From an uncultured cyanobacterium (GTDB lineage: Bacteria > Cyanobacteriota > Cyanobacteriia > Cyanobacteriales > Chroococcidiopsidaceae), in NCBI GenBank assembly GCA_946221495.1, contig CAMIFA010000006.1:5474-69473 (forward strand): a DNA stretch of 64,000 nucleotides, given 5' to 3'. Under the pieces are notes generated by a model, which was not told the origin of the DNA, made no database searches, and saw only the letters and a list, made by a program, of their open reading frames with translations. Positions 1 to 7,296 of the stretch are shown here, in pieces. The position numbers were made by a program, and so were the translations under genes. Position 1 is the first letter of the stretch, and each line of letters starts with the position of its first letter.

Positions 1-205
1 TTACCAGTCTCCGGCTCCGAGTGAACCGCCTTTTGTGGAAGTGGGCGATCGCATTTCAGTTGGTCAAACAGTCTGTATTATCGAAGCGATGAAGCTGATG
101 AATGAGATTGAAGCTGAAGTATCTGGTCAGATCATGGAAGTTCTGGTACAAAATGGTGAACCGGTCGAATATGGTCAGCCACTAATGCGAATTAACCCTA
201 GCTAA
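1..205 (+). CDS. accB: Biotin carboxyl carrier protein of acetyl-CoA carboxylase (3' part)
   Basis: The last 67 codons of a BCCP; the gene enters from the left edge, so the start is missing. The fragment reads as the biotinyl/lipoyl domain, with the classic EAMKLM motif; the lysine at bases 92-94 would carry biotin. BCCP carries the carboxyl group between biotin carboxylase and carboxyltransferase in the first step of fatty acid synthesis. The C-terminal end (GEPVEYGQPLMRI) is typical of the family. The frame is closed by TAA at 203-205. Confidence 0.93.
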   Translation, partial: YQSPAPSEPPFVEVGDRISVGQTVCIIEAMKLMNEIEAEVSGQIMEVLVQNGEPVEYGQPLMRINPS

Positions 206-268
206 TAATTTTCTACTTTTATTAAGCATTTATTGCTAAAATCTAGCAGTTGTTTCAGGTTAACTCTG

Positions 269-616
269 ATGAAGACAGCAAAGCCTGTACCGCCAGAAGT
301 TCTGCAACAAGTATCTGAATACTTTAGCCTTTTGAGTGAGCCTATGCGTCTGCGGCTGCTAAATCTGCTGCGTGATGGCGAAAAATGCGTACAAGAGTTG
401 GTGGAGGCAACACAAACAAGTCAAGCAAATGTCTCAAAACATCTAAAAATTATGTGGCAAGCAGGAATCTTGACACGACGTAGTTCAGGAACTTCTGCCT
501 ACTATCGGATTGAAGACGACATGATTTTTGAGTTGTGTAGTATAGTTCACAATCGCCTTGCTACCCGAATTGAACAGCAAGCACTTAACTTTCGAGTTTT
601 AAATGGGAAGCGATAG
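269..616 (+). CDS. ArsR/SmtB-family winged-helix regulator
   Basis: A 115-residue protein from the ATG at 269; a TTG at 233 in the same frame would add 12 residues, but the family usually begins near PPEVLQQVSEYFSLLSEP. The winged helix-turn-helix is clear: LSEPMRLRLLNLL, then the recognition helix TSQANVSKHLKIMWQAG and the wing TRRSSGTSAYYRI. The helix that binds metal in SmtB/ArsR members (ELCVCDL) here reads EKCVQEL with a single cysteine, so metal sensing by that site looks unlikely; redox or another signal is possible. It follows accB by 63 bases. Target genes are not evident. Confidence 0.85.
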   Translation: MKTAKPVPPEVLQQVSEYFSLLSEPMRLRLLNLLRDGEKCVQELVEATQTSQANVSKHLKIMWQAGILTRRSSGTSAYYRIEDDMIFELCSIVHNRLATRIEQQALNFRVLNGKR

Positions 617-651
617 AGAGAATAGTTTTGAGTTCTTACAAACTTTGCTCA

Positions 652-716
652 ACGGGGGGAACCCCCGCACGCACGCCAGTTTCCTTATGTCGGGGAACCC
701 GCCAACAGAACTGGCT
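652..716. repeat. GC-rich palindromic intergenic sequence
   Basis: Downstream of the ArsR gene, GGGGG-AA-CCCCC forms a short hairpin near 655-666. GCCAGTT (675-681) and AACTGGC (709-715) form a second inverted repeat around GGGGAACCC. It resembles dispersed palindromic repeats of cyanobacterial intergenic DNA and may also end transcription from the ArsR gene, though no T-run follows. Confidence 0.4.
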
Positions 717-825
717 CAAGTTTGCGCTTTTGAGTAATGAAATTGAAGAAGATTCAAGTAATTACTTCTTTTGACTCAACACTCAACATTTAGCACTCAG
801 AACTATCTCTAGCCTCTAGTCCTTA

Positions 826-1434
826 CTAGAGTGTAAAGTTCTCTTTAAAGCTTTGTCTTGTTAATGGCTGTTCAAGTTCCAAGCCTTCACCACCTAAAAC
901 CTCTAATGGTTTACCTTCCACAGCCAACCAAACTTTAGCATCTGGCTGTAAAGTCGTGGCAGTATACAAAACTTGTGCCACGCGCCCCATCATCGAAGCA
1001 CTACCTCCACCAGTTGTGAATTCTGCGGATAAATCAACGTGAATGCCATCACTTTGTATTGCCAAACTCCGCAGTTTAGTTCCTTGGGGAATAGTGCTAC
1101 TTAAAGTTGTATCTGTTGAACCTGCTAATAAGCTGGTAAAAGCTGCCTTTAATATGGCGCTAGGTTGATTAGTCGCAACTTTGATCGGTTGCGAAACTAC
1201 CTCAAGGTTACTGCCAGTATCCTTGAGCCAATAAACTTGCGCTGTTTGCTCTAGGGTTGGTGATGGTGCTGTTGATGGCGATATTGAGGGTTGAATTCTA
1301 TTGGCAATCGGAGGTGGATTTGTCGGTTTAGGGGAATTTATTGCCCACCAAGTACCAACACCTCCCGCCGCTAGAACTGCTGCTGAGATCGCGGCGATCG
1401 CACTCACAGGAATTCGGTCTTGTCGTTGTGTCAT
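826..1434 (-). CDS. GerMN domain protein, membrane-anchored
   Basis: A 202-residue protein with an N-terminal membrane segment (about residues 10-31, VSAIAAISAAVLAAGG...), a Pro/Ser/Thr-rich linker (35-58), and a GerMN domain (about 66-185). The domain is recognised from VYWLKDTG, the LLAGSTD...IPQGTKLRSLAIQSDGIHVDLS block and the AQVLYTATTLQPDAKVWLAVEG block. GerMN domains were named in spore-germination GerM and lipoprotein LpqB, and in cyanobacteria occur in extracytoplasmic proteins of unknown role. It is the downstream partner of the LmeA-like gene, 51 bases away. Confidence 0.85.
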   Translation of the reverse strand: MTQRQDRIPVSAIAAISAAVLAAGGVGTWWAINSPKPTNPPPIANRIQPSISPSTAPSPTLEQTAQVYWLKDTGSNLEVVSQPIKVATNQPSAILKAAFTSLLAGSTDTTLSSTIPQGTKLRSLAIQSDGIHVDLSAEFTTGGGSASMMGRVAQVLYTATTLQPDAKVWLAVEGKPLEVLGGEGLELEQPLTRQSFKENFTL

Positions 1435-1485
1435 CGGAAAAACTCTCCTTTAGGGGGATGATATGATGATCTAACTACGTTAAGG

Positions 1486-2262
1486 TTAACGCCTCAATAA
1501 TTGGGAAGACGGCTCTACCCGTAAAAACGCTGCGATTTCTAATTTTTGGGGAGCTACTTTTAATTGTAGAATTCGCGCCTGGGCATAAGTTTCAAAATTA
1601 CCCAAATTTAATTCCTGGCTGAAGTTAGTAGCGATCGCCGTAACAATTTGACTAGGAACCTGCTCGCCATTCACCCAAGCGATCGGCTGAACTAGCTGTA
1701 TTTGTCGTCCAGCTACTACATTTAACCCCGACTCTAGAGTAATTGCTAGCGTGACATCAGCTTGGGTTAATTCCACCTGGAAGCGTAGCCGATCTGCTAA
1801 TAATTCCACGCGGGGATTCACAAAATTATAGCTTTGCCCTTCCTTACTAGTAGCCCTACCTACTCGATTACTCAACTGCCGCAACGTAGCTGTTACTTCT
1901 GGTGACTGTAGAGCTTTGTTAATATCCGCTTGCGTTAAAACCAAACGCACCCCAGCCTGAAACGGCAGTTTTAATTGCAGTTTTTGTCCTAAGCTACGCG
2001 GCTTGAGGTTAATGGGATCGGTTTCCAATTCTAAAACAGCAATGCGAATTTGTTTCACCACTAAGCCTCTACCAGCTATTCGCACTCGCTCCACCTTACC
2101 TTGCAGCAATTGGTAGCTGGGGGCATTATCTACGCGCACTTGGAGCTGATCTACCTTGGCAAATTGGGAACGGATAGCATTGAGAGCAATACGGTCTATA
2201 ACCAACCCAACAGGGGAAACTAAAGCTAGTAAGCTAGCTAAGAAGATGGTGAAAAATTCCAT
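1486..2262 (-). CDS. LmeA/DUF2993 family protein
   Basis: A 258-residue protein with an N-terminal hydrophobic segment (residues 1-25) that looks like a signal or anchor, followed by a DUF2993 domain: repeated beta-rich stretches (LQVRVDNAPSYQLLQGKVERV, RLVLTQADINKALQSPEV, LADRLRFQVELTQ). The family includes mycobacterial LmeA, a periplasmic phospholipid-binding protein needed for lipomannan elongation; the role in cyanobacteria is unknown. Same strand as the GerMN gene, so probably co-transcribed. Confidence 0.85.
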   Translation of the reverse strand: MEFFTIFLASLLALVSPVGLVIDRIALNAIRSQFAKVDQLQVRVDNAPSYQLLQGKVERVRIAGRGLVVKQIRIAVLELETDPINLKPRSLGQKLQLKLPFQAGVRLVLTQADINKALQSPEVTATLRQLSNRVGRATSKEGQSYNFVNPRVELLADRLRFQVELTQADVTLAITLESGLNVVAGRQIQLVQPIAWVNGEQVPSQIVTAIATNFSQELNLGNFETYAQARILQLKVAPQKLEIAAFLRVEPSSQLLRR

Positions 2263-2334
2263 TAATGCTACCCCAGTGCCTATTTAAAGAAGCTAGGCGA
2301 TCGTTGTTAGCTGAATGCACTAGATGACAAGCAC

Positions 2335-3828
2335 TTAGTAAGCTCTAGCAAAGATGACGCGCCGAGTTGTTTGTTTTCCCGTATAAAAACACTTACCCAC
2401 CTCTTGTTGTTGCTCAAAAGGTATACAGCGACCTGTTGCTTTTGTTTCTTCTTTAATCTTGTCCTCATCTTCAGGACTACCATCAAAGTAAGCTACATAA
2501 AATCCTAATTTTTCTTCAATTTTTTGTTTAAGTTCTGGGTAGGTTTCCACAAAATATGTATTCTGCTGCTGAAATTCTTGTGCTTTCTGAAAAAGGTTAG
2601 CCTGGATCTGGGCTAATAAAGTTTTGATTTGAGATTCTAGGTCACTTTGATCTACGTTAATTTTCTCGCCTGTATCGCGACGCACTAACACAGCAGTGCC
2701 ATTTTTTAAGTCTCTAGGACCCATTTCCAGCCTTAAAGGAATTCCCTTTAACTCCCAATCATTAAACTTGAAACCAGGACTTAAATTGTCGCGATCATCA
2801 AGTTTGAATGAAAATGCTCCTGTTACTTTAAACTGCTCTTTGATTTCTCTAAAGCGAGTGAGTACCTGCTCTTTTTCTGCTTCTTTGCGATAAATAGGAA
2901 CGCCAATCACTTGTAATGGAGCAATCCGAGGGGGACAAACAAAGCCTTGATCGTCTGAATGAACCATGATCAAAGTGCCAATCATTCTAGTGGTAATTCC
3001 CCAACTAGTAGCAAAAGGATATTCTTGAGTTCCTTCGGCAGATAAATAAGTGACATCAAAAGCTTTAGAAAAAGTTGTTCCTAGGTGGTGGCTAGTTCCA
3101 ACTTGAATGGCGCGTCGATCCTGTGTCATTGCTTCAATGGTATAAGTATGTTCAGCACCAGGAAATTTCTCGTTTTCAGTTTTGCGCCCGGCGACAACTG
3201 GGATTGCTAAATATTGTTCAACAAAAGTTTTATAAATCTCCAACATTTGTCTGGCTTCAGCTTCAGCTTCATCATAAGTAGCGTGAGCTGTATGTCCTTC
3301 TTGCCAAAGAAATTCAGTTGTCCGCAGGAAAGGTCTTGTTCTGAGCTCCCAACGACAAATATTTGCCCACTGATTTAAGAGAATAGGTAAATCTCGATAA
3401 CTTTGAATCCAATTACGGTAAGTTGACCAGATAATCGTCTCACTTGTTGGTCTAACAACAAGCGGCTCACTTAGTTCAGCGTCAGGATCTACTTCAATTT
3501 CTCCGGATTCAGTTACTTGCAACCGATGGTGAGTAACAACAGCGCATTCTTTGGCAAAGCCAGAAACGTGTTCAGCTTCTTTAGAGAAGTAACTTATAGG
3601 TATGAATAAAGGAAAATAAGCATTTGTATGTCCAGTTTCTTTGAACATATTGTCTAAAATTTGCTGCATTTTCTCCCAAATAGCAAATCCTTCTGGTCTG
3701 ATGATCATGCAGCCACGCACACCAGAATCTTCTGCTAACTTGGCTCTGTCTACAATATCTAGATACCAACGAGAATAGTCTTGATCGCGGCTAGTTATTT
3801 TAAGTGCATCAGCTTTTTCATTTGCCAT
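2335..3828 (-). CDS. proS: Prolyl-tRNA synthetase, type 3 (archaeal/eukaryotic-like)
   Basis: Charges tRNA-Pro with proline. From the ATG at 3828 the protein has 497 residues (MANEKADALKI); an in-frame start at 3879 would add 17 residues that do not look like this family. Class II synthetase motifs are visible (RPTSETIIW, LRTTEFLWQEGHTA, GTTFSKAFDVTY). It lacks the roughly 180-residue editing insertion of bacterial-type ProS and has a C-terminal zinc-type domain with final residues FARAY. A terminal Tyr whose carboxylate reaches the active site is known from Thermus ProS of this type. About 165 bases upstream lies a relic of the bacterial-type enzyme, which suggests gene replacement. Confidence 0.93.
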   Translation of the reverse strand: MANEKADALKITSRDQDYSRWYLDIVDRAKLAEDSGVRGCMIIRPEGFAIWEKMQQILDNMFKETGHTNAYFPLFIPISYFSKEAEHVSGFAKECAVVTHHRLQVTESGEIEVDPDAELSEPLVVRPTSETIIWSTYRNWIQSYRDLPILLNQWANICRWELRTRPFLRTTEFLWQEGHTAHATYDEAEAEARQMLEIYKTFVEQYLAIPVVAGRKTENEKFPGAEHTYTIEAMTQDRRAIQVGTSHHLGTTFSKAFDVTYLSAEGTQEYPFATSWGITTRMIGTLIMVHSDDQGFVCPPRIAPLQVIGVPIYRKEAEKEQVLTRFREIKEQFKVTGAFSFKLDDRDNLSPGFKFNDWELKGIPLRLEMGPRDLKNGTAVLVRRDTGEKINVDQSDLESQIKTLLAQIQANLFQKAQEFQQQNTYFVETYPELKQKIEEKLGFYVAYFDGSPEDEDKIKEETKATGRCIPFEQQQEVGKCFYTGKQTTRRVIFARAY

Positions 3829-3993
3829 TAACGTCTGCCTCTTAGCAAAAATAGATATACATTTAGTTGAAAAACGCAAAGCTTTAGTTGGCGGCGCTCT
3901 GTGCTAGTGTCTCACCTATTAGTCGCTTGTGATCTGGAGTTGATCCGGCGATCGCTTCATGAATTTGGTACTCCTAATTCTCGCTCCTCACGA

Positions 3994-4146
3994 TTAATTA
4001 ACAGCGAACATTATGCGGCGACGAATATAGCCAGTGCGGAGCAATAGCTTGTGACTGGGGATTTCTGCTTGATCTGGATCTTCCCGCAGTTCAACAAAGA
4101 GCATTTGAGACAGTCGCATCGCTTCTTCCAACCGGACGATCATCAT
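3994..4146 (-). pseudogene. 5' relic of bacterial-type (type 1) prolyl-tRNA synthetase
   Basis: Reading leftwards from ATG at 4119 (or 4146) gives MRLSQMLFVELRED, then PDQAEIPSHKLLLRTGYIRR, which is the N-terminus of standard bacterial ProS. The match stops abruptly after GYIRR, where family members continue with IGSGIYAYLP; here the frame reads RIMFAVN and stops at 3994-3996. About 37 of some 600 codons remain. No further ProS-like sequence was recognised between 3994 and the intact type-3 gene; one unassigned frame (about 30 codons, ending at the TAA at 3884-3886) lies there. Confidence 0.8.
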
Positions 4147-4797
4147 CTCAGTCTAGAACATGATTAGCTCAAATTAGTCTCTAGCCACACCTGTGTACGT
4201 CAAACAACGAACCTCTGAGTGTGTAATAGCTATTTGTCAGTAGTTACTGCGTCAGCAAGGTAGTTGCATAGCGAAGGTGAGCAAGGCATTAGTCAGTTCT
4301 CACTACGATTGAGCTAAAACAACTGATTACCGTGATATTTGTTACTGAAGACAAAGTATTTCATCCTAGACTTGCATAGCTGGTAGTGGCGATCGCCTAA
4401 AAATCAAAATATTCTTAGCTAAATTGGATTTTTCCAGATTTTCAACAGCTAGCTAGTGTGCTTTGATACCTAGTTCTTAAATAAATGTTACTCAGTACAG
4501 ATTTTAAAAATTTAGAGTCAGCAAAAATATCTAGAACAATTAGCTAGAAAAGATCAGAGGCTTTATTTCTCCCTTTAAAGCTAAACCTCCAACCTACATA
4601 GCTTTTACGTTATTACTTAGCAAATCGCTTCTTGAAATCTATCTTAAGTCTTAATTTTTAAACTTAGTTATTTAACTACCACTGCCAAAAAAGTTTCTAT
4701 ACAAAGATGTATTTAAAAGTTAGGCAAATGTATAATATATTTCCAGTATGCTTAATCAACTTTATTGATTAATGTGCTGGCTGTTATCAAAAAAGCA
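4147..4797. other. Non-coding interval before the PstS-like gene
   Basis: About 650 AT-rich bases with no open frame that resembles a protein. It holds one HIP1-like GCGATCGC site near 4389. No tRNA, clear terminator or repeat was recognised. The promoter of the PstS-like gene must lie in its right part. Confidence 0.4.
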
Positions 4798-5874
4798 ATG
4801 GTCGAACAAAATAAAAAGCGTATTCCACTTAATAAAGATGTCATTCTGCTGCTTAAAGGTCTACTTATTGGCAAAGCTCTTACTCTCGTAGTTATTGGCG
4901 GATTATTATGGTGGCTGAGAGAGAGTTTGTTTGTCGCTAGCGATACCCCCGCTATTCAAAGCTCGAACCTAGTCCCAGGTGCTAATACTAAGTCAAACTT
5001 TCAGACTGTTTCCGTAGTTCCCTCTGGTTCGTTTAGATACGGTGGAAGTCCTGCCTGGGCTCCTATTCGGCAGCTAGTAGATGCTCAAATCCAAAACACT
5101 CGCCCTGAACTCCAGCTAAGTTACATTAATCCTGCCAACCGCAGCCCTAGTTCTAATGCAGCTATTGAGATGTTACTTGATGGAAAGTTAGACATAGCTC
5201 AAACTTCCCGCCCTCTAACAGCAGCTGAATCTGCCATTGCTAAACAGCGCGGCTTTACCCTTGAGCAACATCCAGTTGCTACTGATGGTGTGGCAGTGGT
5301 AGTTAATCCGTCACTGCAAATAGAGGGGTTAACTACTAAGCAATTGCAACAGATTTACCAAGGAGAAATTACTAACTGGCAGCAAGTTGGTGGCGCAAAC
5401 CTTCCTATTACTCCCTTTTCTCTACGTCCAGAAGATACAGATGCAACGATATTTGAGTCTGCGGCACAGCAGTCAGGTTCTAACGTGCAGTTCGTGTCTT
5501 CTACTACAGAAGCCTTGCGTAAAGTTAAAGCTACTCCTGGTGGTGTATATTATGCTTCTGCGCGTGCAGTAGTACCTCAATGTAGCGCTAAACCTTTGGC
5601 TCTAGGTCGTACTGCTGAAAAATTAGTTTCTCCTTATCAGCAACCCTTAGTACCAGCTAATGCCTGTCCCCGCCAGCGAAATCAGCTTAATATAGAAGCT
5701 TTTAAAAACGGTGATTACCCAATTACTCGTAACTTATATGTGATTTTTAAAGACAACCAGAATCAACAGCAGGTTGGAGAAGCTTATACTAACCTTTTAC
5801 TAAGTGAACAAGGACAAAAGGCACTTGAGCAGGCTGGTTTCACACAACCTTTGCCAGACGTAGCAAGTCGATAG
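4798..5874 (+). CDS. PstS-like phosphate/anion-binding protein, membrane-anchored
   Basis: A 358-residue protein from the ATG at 4798 (alternative TTG 4765 or GTG 4774). A single N-terminal membrane helix (about residues 17-37, LLIGKALTLVVIGGLLWWL) anchors a type II periplasmic-binding domain: SGSFRYGGSPAWAPIRQLVD, DIAQTSRPLTAAE, VATDGVAVVVNPSL, TTKQLQQIYQGEITNWQQVGG, and near the C-terminus NLYVIFKDN...ANLL-like helices. The fold and these blocks match PstS/SphX phosphate-binding proteins. No pstCAB or pho genes are next to it, so it may act as a sensor or accessory binder. No lipobox is present. Confidence 0.85.
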   Translation: MVEQNKKRIPLNKDVILLLKGLLIGKALTLVVIGGLLWWLRESLFVASDTPAIQSSNLVPGANTKSNFQTVSVVPSGSFRYGGSPAWAPIRQLVDAQIQNTRPELQLSYINPANRSPSSNAAIEMLLDGKLDIAQTSRPLTAAESAIAKQRGFTLEQHPVATDGVAVVVNPSLQIEGLTTKQLQQIYQGEITNWQQVGGANLPITPFSLRPEDTDATIFESAAQQSGSNVQFVSSTTEALRKVKATPGGVYYASARAVVPQCSAKPLALGRTAEKLVSPYQQPLVPANACPRQRNQLNIEAFKNGDYPITRNLYVIFKDNQNQQQVGEAYTNLLLSEQGQKALEQAGFTQPLPDVASR

Positions 5875-6137
5875 TTAAGCTATGTCTCTACAGTAATTGA
5901 GTTGCTTCCAAGCTCAGAAAAGCCTGTTAAATACTTGTAAGTTCAAATCTAAATACCTCAACAACTTGATTAAGCAAGGGCATTAATTTATTAAGTGATT
6001 TAGTCAGTAATCTCTTGACCATAAATTTATTGTAATGAGCCGTGAGCATCAGGGCAAAAACTGAAAATTATTCTAGATTCATTTTGTTTTACTACGAATG
6101 AGACTGGTCATTTTTAAAGTCTTTAAATAAGAATAAA

Positions 6138-6458
6138 TTACTGGTTTAAAGGTTTTTCAATACTAGGTAGGTTTTGCTGTATTGTTAAGTCTATCTTCAA
6201 GACAAACAAAAATAAACCGATACATAAAAGCAGAAATGCAGTAGTAATAAATCCAAAGGAAATTCCTAGTAAGCTAAGGCTGATCTCCTTTTTAGAATCT
6301 AATTCCGAATCGCTAGTAGCTTTTACATCTATTAAATTGAGGTCATAAATAAAGTAGCGACCACAGCTGTTGCAGTGATAGCGCTGTCTACTTTGTAGCT
6401 TTCCACTTTCAACTGTGTAATCACTATTACAATTAGGACAATTAGGACAGTTGCTCAA
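6138..6458 (-). CDS. Small zinc-ribbon protein with a membrane helix
   Basis: A 106-residue protein. Residues 1-40 form a zinc ribbon with CPNCPNCNS and YHCNSCGRYF, laid out like the N-terminal ribbon of IS1-type InsA proteins. Residues about 62-90 are a strong membrane helix (LGISFGFITTAFLLLCIGLFLFVL). No transposase domain or inverted repeats are present, so it does not look like an insertion sequence. Function unknown. Confidence 0.6.
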   Translation of the reverse strand: MSNCPNCPNCNSDYTVESGKLQSRQRYHCNSCGRYFIYDLNLIDVKATSDSELDSKKEISLSLLGISFGFITTAFLLLCIGLFLFVLKIDLTIQQNLPSIEKPLNQ

Positions 6459-7296
6459 GAATTTTTAATGTAAATTAAACTTTCTACAATTACAACAAAT
6501 ACAAATGAAATTAATATCGATATACTGTATTACGATTTTAGCTCAATATGACTTCTAAAAATATAAATTTATTCAAAAGTTTTGCAACTATTCACTAGCA
6601 AAATAAAAATATTATTCTCTATCAAAGCTTAAGCTTGAGGTTTGGATAGATTAGATCATTTAGTTATTAACATAAATTCTAGAAGTTATATGAAGCGATA
6701 AATTTTTATGCCATCTATTATTTCTATAGGTATGAGTAGCTTGAACAAATTATTCCTCTACGTCCAATTGTTATTGGATGGTAAATTTTTACTCTTATGC
6801 GATCGCGCCGATGGTATTGTAACTACTGTCTAATGTTTAGTTTTGCTGGATTCCATAGATGAACAGTAGTCTGAGCGCCTTGATAATTTTCTAAGTTAGT
6901 AGCAAAATTTCTTCTAGTTCAAGACGGGGTATTATTTACTACCTATCAGGTTCGCTATGTGTGTCGAAGATTGCTGCACACAAATTTGTCGCAATTTCTA
7001 GTCTTTGCTCTTGATAAATTACAGAATTAATTATTTTTAAATAATTTTGCTGATTATTTGACTAAGTTCCTGAAAAAGGAAGTGCAGAATTAAAGATATA
7101 GCCTTTAATCTTAGAGCAATTTTTGGGCAATCTACTAATAGTAGGCACTGCGTCAGATTTTAAAGCTGGTGTTAGGAGGCGATCGCGCTGAAAGCACAAA
7201 ATGTCAGTGCTTGTTTGGTTGGGGGAGAGGACAAAAATTATCAAAAACTGCTTTGATTAACGCTCTAATCAGGAACCGTTGCTAGGTATAAGTGGG
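6459..7296. other. Long intergenic interval
   Basis: About 840 bases, AT-rich, between divergent genes. It contains HIP1-type sites near 6800 and 7180. No protein-like frame, RNA gene or clear repeat was recognised; the only frame over 50 codons (minus, 7062-7244) has no family features. Confidence 0.4.

Noticed and set aside
3581..3769. Minus-strand frame overlapping proS
   Set aside because: Out-of-frame shadow of the synthetase.
7062..7244. 60-codon minus-strand frame before the metalloprotease
   Set aside because: No ribosome site or family features.
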